From positions 749,383 to 813,382 of the forward strand of contig MU004187.1 of assembly GCA_010093605.1 (NCBI GenBank): a stretch of 64,000 nt of DNA, in the 5' to 3' direction. Shown one piece after another: positions 9,640 to 20,308 of this stretch. Position numbers and translations under genes: made by a program. The notes under the pieces were generated by a model. The model searched no databases, had not been told where the DNA came from, and was given only the letters and a program-made list of their open reading frames with translations. The stretch is from Lophium mytilinum. Its lineage: Eukaryota > Ascomycota > Dothideomycetes > Mytilinidiales > Mytilinidiaceae. How positions within the stretch are numbered: the stretch's first letter is position 1; every line of letters starts with the position of its first letter.

Positions 9640-11753
9640 CTATCCCCAGCTCTCATACATTGTTTTCTGGGCCGGAGACAAGGCGTCCCACTTCTTCTTA
9701 AGATGCCTGTAGTTTTTCCCTTCACCGCGTCCATCAGTCAGCCTATCTTACAATGAAGTGAGTGCTCTCAATACGATGTACTTACCTACGTACCAAGTTG
9801 GCCTCCGGTTATCCGCAATTCTGCCAGCTCTATACCCCCCCAACCACCACAAGAATCCCGTTCTTTCGGCGGCGGGAACTCCATCGCGTTTTCTAGAGTA
9901 GAACGTCCGTTCGTCTCTGTTAGTCGGCGGCGCAGCTTTTGGCCAACTAGCTGGCGGTCCTGGTGGAGGCGCTGGCGGAGGTGCCAGTGGGGCCGGTGCT
10001 GGTGCTGGGGGAGCTGCTGGAGCAGCTGCTATGGAGACTGTTTTAGGCTCTTCTGCGGGCACCCCAACGTGCTCTCCCACGACGTCTGCGGAACCGACAC
10101 CGCCTGTCAGCCTCCTCCTCTTCCTCGGCGGCCCCTGTACACCCACCCCAAAAGCATCATCTCGAAACCTCACCTTCAGATGCTGCATCAATAGCTCCGG
10201 ATCCGCAACCCCAGGATCCCCGAAGATCCCCTTCGCCCTAATCAGCTCCACCCGCACCTCTCTCCTCAACCTACTGATATCCGGCCGGTTCTCTTGCCGT
10301 GCTTCAACACACATCCTTACCTGCCGCTCCAAAGTCGTCGAATACATTTCGCGATGATTCTGTAGATGGTCGTCCACTATCTCTTTTGCGTACGGACTCT
10401 CAAGCTCGGGCGTAGCAAAGTCCAAGTGTTCCTCTCGAATGGCTTGAAGGTGTTCGGCAGGATAGGAGCTACTTCGCATCAGCTGCCACATGACGAGTCC
10501 GAGGGCCCAGATGTCGGTTTTGTCCCTGATCGCGACGGCATCCTGCTCGATTGTTGGCTTCTCCAGTAACTCCTCTTGGGAAATCTGTAGTTCCTTTGTT
10601 GCCATTAGCATTCGTATAGTAATCGTTAACTGTAGGGAAGGCCGTCTCACAGGAGCCATCCACCCCCGCGTTCCCGCTCCTCCTTTGAATTCCTCGTCGT
10701 CCGTCGATTCGACCGCAAGGCCGAAGTCGCCTAACATTGGGGTGAGGTAGCCCATGTAAGGCGGTTTCACGTCACCAAGGAAGATATTCCCAGGTTTGAT
10801 GTCACGGTGGACAATACTGTCCCAGCCCGGCTCAGGCTCTTGTGGTATGAATGCCCCATTCGCGTCAAATTGTGCCGAATGGCCGTTTTGGAGTACATAA
10901 AGGGCTTCGGCGAGCGCGTCGAATATGATCCACAAGTACATCTCTGGTATCTGTCTGTAGACTAAGTAAGCACTACCGCATAATGAAGCAAGCTTGAAGC
11001 GACATACTTGCTGTTACTCCTAGCCCTCTTTTCAATCTGCCATAGATCTCCACCAGGAGCGTAGTCCATGTATAGAAGGAACGTATTTTGGTGTACCTTA
11101 TCCCCCGAACTCCGCAAGCCGATAATGTGTGCACAGCCTAGGTCTGACAGCTTTTTATGCAATCTTGCCTCATCTTGCAAATGTTCTCTTGTATCAGTGG
11201 AACCTTCACTATCGGAATACACCACTCTTTTGATCGCCGCCCGCTATCACCCCACGCCGTCAGAGAAAGCACACCTTAGGGGCCCCTAAGAGGGTGTGAA
11301 CTCACGTCAATGATGTTGTAGTCGGTGTCGACGTTGATATAGAGATATACTGTCCGATCAGGAGGCCACTTGTACTCCCATTTCTCGGCATAATGCGCGA
11401 AGCTGGGGTCCAGTACGCGAGCATACACCCACTCCCCGGAGGCCAAGAACTCGTTGATATATCGTTGTTCGCTCGCGGTCGGAGAAGGTGGCTCGACTTC
11501 CTGGTTCGCGATCAAGTCGATTTTTCCCTGCTCGTCAAGGTCGATCCATTTTTCGAGTGCACGTATCCGCCCTCGGGGTGCTGCGATCGCGTTAAGATCA
11601 GTCATCAACGGAGTGGGAGCTTCAAGACTTACTTCTCCAAAACGGGAATCTCCGGATCCGTCCAAAGTGTTCGTCGAACTTTATCCTGTCGCTCAAATCT
11701 AGCTCGCCTAGCAGAAATTCCGTTCGATCCGCGTCCGCCTGCGTTATTGCCAT
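9640..11753 (-). CDS. protein kinase with C-terminal HMG-like module
   Basis: Six exons (11753-11633, 11580-11306, 11243-11008, 10954-10651, 10593-9786, 9719-9640) give 607 residues. A family-specific N-terminal region (residues 1-130) leads into a kinase domain with AAIKR (Lys about 137), hinge YAPGGDL, catalytic loop HRDIKPGN (Asp about 262), GDFG (Asp about 287) and GWMAPE. This is the most canonical of the three paralogues. A glycine-rich loop is not apparent; the expected place reads YINVDTDYN. After the C-lobe come a KRRRL basic patch, an Ala/Pro-rich linker and a Trp-rich module (FLWW, WYVGK, LKKKWDAL, MYESW). The intron before APE was placed at CAAAG/GAA because it restores the motif as in both paralogues; it is 57 bases, so the unspliced frame is also open. 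Likely a nuclear Ser/Thr kinase; substrate unknown. Confidence 0.85.
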
Positions 11754-12021
11754 GGTGGAATCCGAATTTTGGAGTCGCAGGCCACGACAGACTGCTCGTC
11801 CAATCGAATGCTAGAAAGCCTAGTTGGAGAGAATAGGGAAGTGTATTGACATTGACGTGGTACCAAAGACCGCACAAAAAGATCTAGAACATAGAAGGAT
11901 CGGAACTCCGACAAACACCTCCCAAATCACCTTCTCTTTGTCTTCCGCAAACGGCTGAGCATCCTGCAAATTACCAGCCCGATACGCTTGACCGCATGTG
12001 TCTTCGCGACTCTATTTCCAT

Positions 12022-12170
12022 ATTTTCAAGCTTTGAGCTTGGCGTTCTCTTGCTAAAAGCCTCAATACTTTCATGCTTTGAACGTTGAGAATTCTTGTCA
12101 AACCCCCGAATTTTCATACTTTGAACTTTGTGAATTCAAACCAACAGCGTCCATACCTCCATGCTTTCAG
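12022..12170 (+). repeat. degenerate ~45-bp tandem repeat
   Basis: Three to four units based on TTTCAT.CTTTGAAC.TTG(T/A)GAATTC spaced about 45-55 bases apart, increasingly diverged toward the right. Confidence 0.5.
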
Positions 12171-12239
12171 CTTCGCATCTACACACCGAAACGACCTGTG
12201 AGCCTAAGCCGAGATACTGTCTCCTACCCGAACTGCCTC

Positions 12240-12610
12240 TTTCTCCTACTCTTTTCAATGGCCTTCGCTTCCCCAAAACCCGAACGCCCTCCTACTCTCT
12301 CTCTTGCCTATAATATCTACCTTCACCTCGAATGCACAGCCTCCCCGTTGGCCTTTGCTTCCTCAATCTCCAAATCCTAGCATTAGCAGAACCTAGAGCC
12401 CTATAGCATCTAGCTTCTCGCTACTATTCTTCCTCCTCTTCTGCCCTCTCTCTCGCCTTTAGTAGCTACCTTTCCCGGACAATGCATACCCTTCCCACTG
12501 CCTTTTGCTTCCTGAAACTTCGAATGCTGGCAGCAGTAGAACTAAGAGTCTCTTGGATTTCAGACACTCTCTGCTATTCCTCCTCCCTTCCGGCATTCTT
12601 CTGTTCCTCA
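12240..12610 (+). repeat. degenerate ~150-bp tandem repeat
   Basis: Words such as TGCCTTTTGCTTCCT / TGGCCTTTGCTTCCT, CTCTCTCTCGCCTTTAGTAGCTACCT / CTCTCTCTTGCCTATAATATCTACCT and TAGCAGAACCTAGAG / TAGTAGAACTAAGAG recur about 150 bases apart, giving at least two full units and a partial third. Heavy divergence suggests an old duplication. Confidence 0.5.
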
Positions 12611-12783
12611 TAGAATCGTAATTAGGCAGCACCTGAGCGCCTCTTCCACTGCCTACTCCTCTCATCAGCCCATCACACCACTTACCCTACAAATTATAAG
12701 TCATCAAACCGCCCAACTCACAAAAATCACTCACAATCTCCACTTATGAAAAGAACCCAACAAACGCATCAAATTAAAACCAA

Positions 12784-15004
12784 CTACTTCTCCCCCTCCC
12801 CCCCTCTCCCCGCAGCAGCGGCCACCCTCTTCGCCTCCGCCTCCCTCGCCTTCTTAATCTCCTTCCTCTCCTTCTTCCCCACCTTGACCCCCTTAACCTT
12901 CAACCCCCTCTCCCTCCTCAACTTCCTTAGCGCCTCCTCCGTCAACCCCTGCCGAAACATCTGCTCCACCACCATCTTCTTCCTGCTCCTCCGATCGCCC
13001 ACGGTAATCGTAATCCCCGCACTAATATTACAGCAAATCGAGCACGTCAAAATCACCGCCGTGAGCGCCTTCGGCCGATCTTTATAGTAAATCCCCCACG
13101 TCGTCCCGCCCAGCGCCATCTGGAAGCACGAATGGCAATCCAGCAACACAACGATGGTGATCAGCAGTCTCAGCGAGAACGCGCGATGCGTGAACGTCTC
13201 GTGGGGTTTGTAGAAGGTGTGCGATTTCGCGAATTTCGCTTGGTGGTATTCGAGTTTGCGTTGCTGTTCTTCGGTCAGCACGATGCCCTCCGGGTCTTCG
13301 TCGGATTTGTCGATGACGGATTGGTTTTCGATGTCGCGGTTGCTGTCGGGCAGCGTGGGGAGCTCGTTGTGGTCGCGCAGGTCGGGGAGGGCGCGCTGTT
13401 TGCGCAGTTTCCAGGTCAGGTGGGCGTAGTGCGCGATGAAGATCATGTGGTAGGTGTCGACGGCGCGGAAGGGCGCGAAGCCGATGCCGACGACGCAGAA
13501 GAGGGCTGTGAGGATTTGGTCGCAGATTTCGATGAAGTAGGCTTGGCGGTCGCCGACGGAGATCCAGCCTAGAGGTGGTGTTAGAGCTAATGGATTTGTA
13601 GGCGGCGGGGGTTGATGGGCTAACCGATGATGAAGAGGACCCAGGCGGCGCCCCAGAATGTGAGTAGGAATGCGTAGAGCGTGACAAGGAATCCAACAGC
13701 TGGGGTAGAGTTAGCTATGCTACGTCGTATTTTGAGTAGTCGCAGGGGCACTCACGCTTTCGAACGTATTTTCCAAATCCCCGCATCCCTCGCTTGAACG
13801 CGGCTCGTCGCGAGTGTAAAAGATGCCTGACGTGGTCGTTCAATTCGGCTTTGTCCTCCGCACTCCATCCCTCTAGCGAAGCGCCATGGGGCAGAACAGC
13901 GTAGTTGTGCCCCTCTTCCAGGCTAGTCAACACAGAAGATATGGTCGCCGTGCTTTCATATCGATTTAGAGGCGGCCGTTGACTCTTCTCCTCGTCGAAG
14001 CCCTGCTCCTGTGCCGCGACTCCTTCGAGCCCTTGTAGGAAGTTGTGCGGTGGCTCTCCATGCGCAACGCCAATGTCTTCGTCCGTGGAAGAGTCAGAGT
14101 CGGTGGAATGTCGTGAGAGGTCGTACGTAGGTTGTCTGCGGTAGAAACTACCGAGGTTGGGGATAAACAGGGAGTTTTGAACGTTGTTTAGGGTCGTGAG
14201 GGTGGCCACTTCGGGATCTGACAGATGAGTTTAATTAGCTTTGAGCACTGTATAGAGGCGATCAAATGTCTTACCAATAACATCGAGCATGTCAATGATA
14301 TTTGAATCATATTCATGACCATCCTGCCCAGACGCTGCAAGTATATTGGTGCCGGAAGGTAGCCTATGCAGCATATTTCTTGCCGAAGTACTCGCTCTTC
14401 GGCGCGAACCCGACGGAGCGATGGGAGGCACCGAGAGAGTGTTGTAGGGACTTGGATGTGGGGACGCATCTTCTTGGACGGGCGAGAGGTAGTTTGATTG
14501 TGCTGTCATCTGCCTCCGAATGGCAAGGTCGTCGGTCAGGGCAGACAGTTGCGGCCGTTGAGGCTCAGAGCTGCTACGCCGCCGGTTCGAGGGCCCATCG
14601 TTCGTTTCGACTGGTGGAGGTTGAGGCACATTTGAGGTCGATCGGATTGATTGCTGGTATAGAGAGTTCGAAGAGGGAAGTCTGCGCAGACGGATTCCCG
14701 AACCCGCCCGCGAAGCCGTCGGGCGTTGTGGAGTTGAGGACAAGGATGGCAGCGGTGGCGCGGGTCTCCTGGGCACGATGGAGGTGAATGTGGGTCCTGT
14801 CGTGGTGGTGGTGGTGCTCAGCCCGTTGCTGGAAGTAGTTGTGCTTCTAGGCCCCGAGGTCGTCGTGACTGTGTTCGAGGATCGCGGTCCGGAGGTGGTA
14901 GTTGTCGTGGTTGTCGTCGTGGAAGAGGGCGGATGGACAGAAATTGAGGGTGCATGGTCGCGTCGCGAAGGCTCGCCTTGGCTGCTAGGGCGGCGGTCTG
15001 CCAT
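12784..15004 (-). CDS. DUF2985-type fungal integral membrane protein
   Basis: Four exons (15004-14275, 14217-13756, 13699-13625, 13568-12784) give 683 residues. The ATG at 15004 is the first in frame. Residues 1-240 are low-complexity (Thr runs, Ser/Pro/Arg-rich). The second exon holds the motif GWSAEDKAELNDHVRHL typical of this family, followed by a hydrophobic stretch (FLVTLYAFLLTFWG), GWISVGDRQAY and CDQILTALFCVVG. Further transmembrane segments lie in LLITIVVLLDCHSCFQMA and AVILTCSICCNISAG. The C terminus is a basic tail of about 60 Lys/Arg-rich residues. Introns are 56-57 bases, and all split codons in phase 1. The family is widespread in Pezizomycotina and its role is unknown; sequence suggests a multi-pass membrane protein with cytosolic tails. 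Confidence 0.85.
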
Positions 15005-16083
15005 CTGGGAAAGGGGCCTTCCAAAGGGCAATGGTTGAGGATGGCGATGTTATCGAGCGGGTATCTAATCCATCTTCTTAGACGCAAAAGCTTGGTGAAA
15101 CGGTGGAACGCCTGGACTTGCTTACCCACAGCCACTAAGGCCGACACATCCGCACGTCCCCGTCTTTGTGATATGACGTACTAGCCGATGATTCGACACG
15201 TTCAAGCTCGCATATGCACAATTGCCCAGGGTAGATTTTGAATAAGCAGAGGTTCGAGGGAGAGACAGTTGACAGTCGGGCACGTAGGTAGAGCAGTGGT
15301 CTTGGAACAATGGAAAGACAGTGACACCACGGCGGCATCGCTTCAAAGCAAATCGGATTTCTGCCTCTTCCGGACGTGGAAGGCGCCAGAGGCTGTCATA
15401 AATCGAGAGACCGCGAATTGGCGCTTCCGGCTTCCCGTCCGGTGGATGCATGCGACTGGCCAGGGTCCAGCTTTGTTTCTTTCTCCAACATTCACTAAAG
15501 CAGTGGAAATCTCTTCGCCATATAGGAAATGCTCTATCGAATTTGTCGATCTGAATCTTGTTACTTTCAAAGGCCCGACTTAAGTGTGAATTTTGTGGAA
15601 AGGTCAATGCATTAGAGGGCTTTTGGGTGGGCAACGATGGTCAGGGCGCCCCATCTCTCAGTCAGCTTTTTCTCTTAGATCGCCGCTGCTGAGTGGGGAA
15701 AATCGCATCGATGACTGATCCAGCTGACCAGTATTGTTCTCCAAGAACGGATCGTGATCCATTTATACTATACAAAAGTCGACGAATGCCGTTAATGAGT
15801 CTCTCTGTAGCGCCGTCCCCCTCTCAACGCTAGAAGACTGAATCAAAACTCTATCCAACACCCCAGTGAGCGTGTCCCAAAACGCCGTCGCTCTGCCGGG
15901 GAATCAGTATTCACAAGGTAGCGACAGGCCTAAGCCAAGCGCCCTTTCCAAATCAGCAAAGCCTTGTACCAACTATCCCAATTTTGACGTCGTTTGTCCA
16001 AGCACATATCCTTGAGGATGTTGACATTCTATTTGAAGAAAACGTTAGCCAGATAAGCAAGTGACGAGTATGAGAGCAAGTGA
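15005..16083. other. intergenic, no gene supported
   Basis: About 1.1 kb between two minus-strand genes. A minus-strand frame of 170 codons (15122-15634) has no family resemblance and no splice context, and may be part of the 5' leader of the DUF2985 gene. Nothing else seen. Confidence 0.45.
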
Positions 16084-18576
16084 TCATAGTGTCGGTGCCC
16101 TCTTCAAACCCACGCAATATCGGACATACAGTGCATCTTTGAAATGCTCGTGTCTGATTCCTGGCGGCCGTGCTGTCTCGAATTCTTGGATGGCAGCAGG
16201 CAGACTGTAGCCTAAGCGCTCGACGAGGTAGCACACGAGGAAGAAGCCGGTGCGATTAAAGCCGTAGTGGCAGTGCACTCCTATCAGGCCTTGCCGTCCC
16301 GAGGCAAAGACTGAATCTCTTGGAGGAGATGCAGAAAGCGACGCGGCCTTTGCGTCGATAAGTGGTGCTGTTGAAGTAGCTCGAGAAGTACTAGAGACTG
16401 CGGCTGTAGAGAGAGGAGTGGATGAAGATGCAGCCTGTGCTTCAGCAACCGCAGATTCTACGCCGGCAGTCGCAGGCTCAGAGCGAAGCTGGTCAATGAG
16501 TGCAATGAAAGCATTGACTTCGTCCACGGTGGGTGGAAGTTTGGACACAGTGGGGAATTTGCGGTACATAATCCCCCCAGCCTCGAGACCTGCCGGATCA
16601 TATACCGGGCTCTCATGGCTAATGTCTACAACCACCCCAATCTTTGATTTCCATTCATCAACAAACACCTTTGGGCAATGCTGGTCGTCGACTTCACGCA
16701 GGGTCTTCATGGCGCGGAAAACGCCGCCAATTGGATCCGAGACTGGCTTCACTGCCTGCCATTTAGCTAGATTCTTGACATCCCACTTGCCTTCGGTCGT
16801 CAAATACTGCAGTTGCCATCCGAGCGACAGACGGGCATCGACGTGGGTTGATAAGAAGGTCCCAATGAGGCCAGCAAGAGTACGTGAAGTAGTGGGCGCA
16901 TACAAGAGGGCATGTGATGCAGGGTGGGGAAGAATGGTCGTCTTGAGCACAAGCTTACGAGGAAGAGGCTCCGGGATATGGGCCTTCGACGTTGGATTGA
17001 TCGTATTGGACCAATCAGAGTTCGTGTCAGAGTCTCCATTGGACGATAATGTCAAAGACGTCGTCAAGTCGGGTAAATCTGCAGAGTCCACACCAGAGTC
17101 TTGTTTGGCCTCGCGTTGGGGCGGAGCTTTGGCCGCGAAGTCGATGGGCGCAGCGGAATCTGGCACTACTTGAGCTTTAGATTTAGTAGATGGACTACCA
17201 TCAGAGCCGTCTTTGCCAAGAAAAGAGACGATATCCTTCAATTCACTGGCAGGAGTGACATGATCGGCTTCACCGGCTGCTAGAAAGACGGGTATCTCAA
17301 GCCCGGACCAGGTTTCCTTTCCGGGTAAGCCTCCTTTCGCGGTTCCAGAAGAGTAATCCGGAAGCATGCCTCGTGCCATGCGTCTCCATACCGGGGTCTT
17401 GCTTTGCATATTGAAGCGCACTTGTAGCTTTTTTGCCTCCTCTTCTGCACCTGGACCGACGAATCTAGCAACGCTTTTGCTCTCGGTGCCACCTCGGCGA
17501 TCCCACCATCGCATAGCATCAAAAATAGGGTTGGGAATAGCAAGGAGCATTTTGAAATTTTTGGCTTGGTCCTGCGTTGGAGGGGTAGCTTTCGGGCACA
17601 CTGCTACGAGCCCCACTACGTGTCGCGATATCGCATCAGCATATGGCGACGATGACGAAGCTAAAAGCGCGGCTAAAGAGCAACCCATGCTGTGGCCGAT
17701 AAGAACAACGCCTTGGTCGTTTTCTTTGTCGCGATACGACTCAATGACCACAGCGAGAAGGCGGACCAGAGCATCGGTTGTGTATGCATCCCAGGCAGTC
17801 GGGGCGAATTGGGATACGCCACAGCCGGGGAGGTCAATGCTCAGACATGGAGCAAGGTTGATGAAGCTCACGAGCAGCGGATGGAATTGGGCCACGGATC
17901 CGCCAAGACCATGGATGAAAACCAACAGTGGCACTGGTCGCGGCGTCTGAGGAAGCTTGTCCCCTTGGGAGTGGGGCCGGTAAAAAGTGCGGATTGCCGG
18001 ATAGGTTAGATTGGTGATTGGCACAGTGTACGACCTTATGGTGGAGTGTTTCTTGAGCAGGCCGGGATCGGTACTGACGGCACCTGTCATGTGTCAGCAG
18101 CAGACCCACAGGCGCAACGATGCAGCGTAAGGACGAGGGGAAGCGGGAAGTTATGCAAGATGCAGGCGGGAGGGGTGCAGCGCTGAGGTCGTGATAAGGT
18201 CACATATCGTGGCAGGGTGCATGTCGATCCTAAGGAAAAGAGGCCTACCAGTTCCACTAGAGTCGGGAGAGTCGCTGATGGAGCCGCTGGAGGCCGGTCG
18301 CTTCTGGCGATGCCATAGCCAGAGGGCGGGAAGGAAGCCACAGACTGCCGCAACTTTGACCATGCCCACGAACGTCACTGGACAGAGAGAAGTCGGAATT
18401 GAAAAGGAGAGAGAATGAAAAGCTGAGGATATTGACTTTCTTATAGCCGCGAGAGATGCCGCGAGAGAGGGATCGGTGAGGGCTGGGGAGGCCTCTGCTC
18501 GGCCGGATGCCAGCAACAGGAGGAGCAGGGCGTGCGGCAGTCTCAGCAGCGCATGGCCGTGCGAATGGTCGTCCAT
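16084..18576 (-). CDS. alpha/beta-hydrolase fused to dual-specificity phosphatase
   Basis: Two exons (18576-18249 and 18083-16084) split by a 165-base phase-1 intron give 775 residues. The first exon encodes a hydrophobic N terminus (ALLLLLLASG, near residue 15) and a second hydrophobic stretch (FVGMVKVAAVCGFLPALWLW, near 70-90), so the protein is probably membrane anchored. The hydrolase domain has the oxyanion motif FIHGLGG, the nucleophile elbow GHSMG (Ser about 241) and a later GEADHVTP that supplies Asp/His candidates. A disordered linker follows, then a cysteine-phosphatase domain with the loop HCHYGFNRTG (Cys about 714, Arg about 720) near the C terminus. This two-enzyme arrangement occurs in other moulds as one conserved protein. 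Substrates are unknown. The exon 1 link rests on the phase match and the TGACAG acceptor; without it a start at 18090 would give 668 residues. Confidence 0.8.
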
Positions 18577-20308
18577 TGCGCGGGCCGTGGGAGGAGCTGC
18601 AATATATGATTTGGACGGGCAGAGAGGCTGGACAGGCTGTGGTGAGCGAGGAACACAGGCTGGCGGGTTGGGCCAATGGCTATCAGGCGTCGTGAATCGT
18701 GCCCTCGGGTTTGGTTTTGGGTCGTTGGTGCCTGACTGCTCGGGGCGATCCGCAGTGGCAGCCCTGGCTCCCGCGGAGAGAGACGATTCAGCGGGACGTA
18801 GACAGTGCTTGGGGGCTGGTGTAGATGCGCCGCAGCCTCATTCTGGTGTCAACGGCTACTGGCGGCGGCCGTGGTGGGAGACGGTGTTTAGGTTGCTGGC
18901 GTGGAGGAACGAGGGCGTGGGGTCGTCTGCAGGCTTCATGCGTGGCGAGGCGGGGCGACATGCATGAATTGGGGGTTTCATGGGGGGCACCCTACGTCGA
19001 GGGACATCAATGTCGCGATGTTCGATGGCGTTGATGACATCAAGGCCGGCGGCTGTCGTGAGTGCTGCGCTGTGCTCCATGGTGTAGTGTCGCTGGACAC
19101 GGCATAATATGATAGGCGCACTCCTAGGGATACCAGGAAGAATAGGGCACAAAACAGCTAGAGCTCCCGGAGTCCCAGGCGCGGGTGCAGCCGATCGCAT
19201 CAGGCAGTGATGCGTGGAGGCGATATGTAGGTGGACCTCGTAGGTGGGTAGGTGGGTATGTCTTCGCGCATCCTATGGTTAGCGTGGGTGGCTGCAAGAG
19301 TGAATTGCGGCACTGCAGGTTGATGAGAAACGGTTGATTGGTTGCAGCAGCCTCTGTTACGCAGCATTTACGAGACACCCTAACCACAGCTGTGTAAAGG
19401 TGCTGTGGGTAGGTAGGTGGTAGGGGGCACGTAGAAGAAACGTTCTTTCAGCCCTGTGACCTCGTGCATTTCCACTCGCATCATCTTCGCTCTCCCTCCC
19501 CCTCCCCCTCTAGCTCCCCGACTACAGCGCGGCCCTTACTCGGCGTTCTCACCGGATCCGTGGCACCAGCTGCCGGCAGAGATGTGCATACGCTTCATGC
19601 CACTCGGCGTGCCTCTTTTGCGCCCGTTTGTGCGACTATCGTGTGCCCGGGACCTGCACCGGTAGCTTGTATTGGTACTATTGGTACTTAGACGCTCCCT
19701 AGCTCTCTGCGCTGCTCTATTCGCCCTCGTCTCTTCTATCGTCCACTTCTAACCATTACCGGCGGGGAGAGGCTAGCATGCCGTCGCCGCCGTTAGGCCA
19801 GGGCCCCGAGGCAAACCACAGCTGCTATCCACACGCGTCCGAAGGGTGGGGCAAAACAGCACATCTGGCCCACGATGGTGGCAGAGGGACGCCTCCGTGG
19901 AACCCTGTCCCCGAGTCCAGTAACCCGGTGCGAGAACCCATATCACCCTGACGGCTGCACCTGCGAGCACTCGACTCATAACCCCTCGAGCTCCCAGATA
20001 GCCCGAGATCTACTTGACGCCGGCGCTTGAGAGCTGATTGAATACTGATCGTAAAGCCCTGCCTTCTTTCACTTCTCCTCCTACCTCGTCTTCTGCAACT
20101 GCCGGACTGCCTCAACTTTGTTCACTGTCCTTCTACATTCCAGATTAGGCTCTGCTCACCTTCTTACAAGTCAATTGACCTTCCTCTCTTGCTGCTCACG
20201 TCTTCTACTCTGTTCTACCACTCCTCAGGCCACGCTATACCCTACACTCAACTATCCACATTTCCCAGTTCTTGTTTCTTTGCACAAGTCCTCACGCCAT
20301 CAGCAACC
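18577..20308. other. divergent promoter region
   Basis: 1.7 kb between the start of the hydrolase-phosphatase gene (minus) and the dehydratase gene (plus). It includes long pyrimidine-rich tracts near 19490-19520 and 20100-20260 just before the dehydratase start, typical of strongly expressed fungal genes, and GGTAGGT/GTGGGTAGG runs near 19230-19430. No gene supported. Confidence 0.5.

Larger units (their letters stand above)
11754..12783. other. repeat-rich intergenic region
   Basis: About 1 kb between two minus-strand genes, so it should hold the promoter of the kinase gene and the 3' end of the DUF2985 gene. It contains two sets of decayed tandem repeats (listed separately) and pyrimidine-rich tracts. 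No gene supported. Confidence 0.55.

Noticed and set aside
15122-15634. 170-codon minus-strand frame
   Set aside because: No domain, no splice context and irregular composition; perhaps leader of the gene downstream.
16418-17173. 251-codon plus-strand frame
   Set aside because: It lies antisense to the hydrolase-phosphatase gene, whose motifs are clear; the plus frame has no domain.
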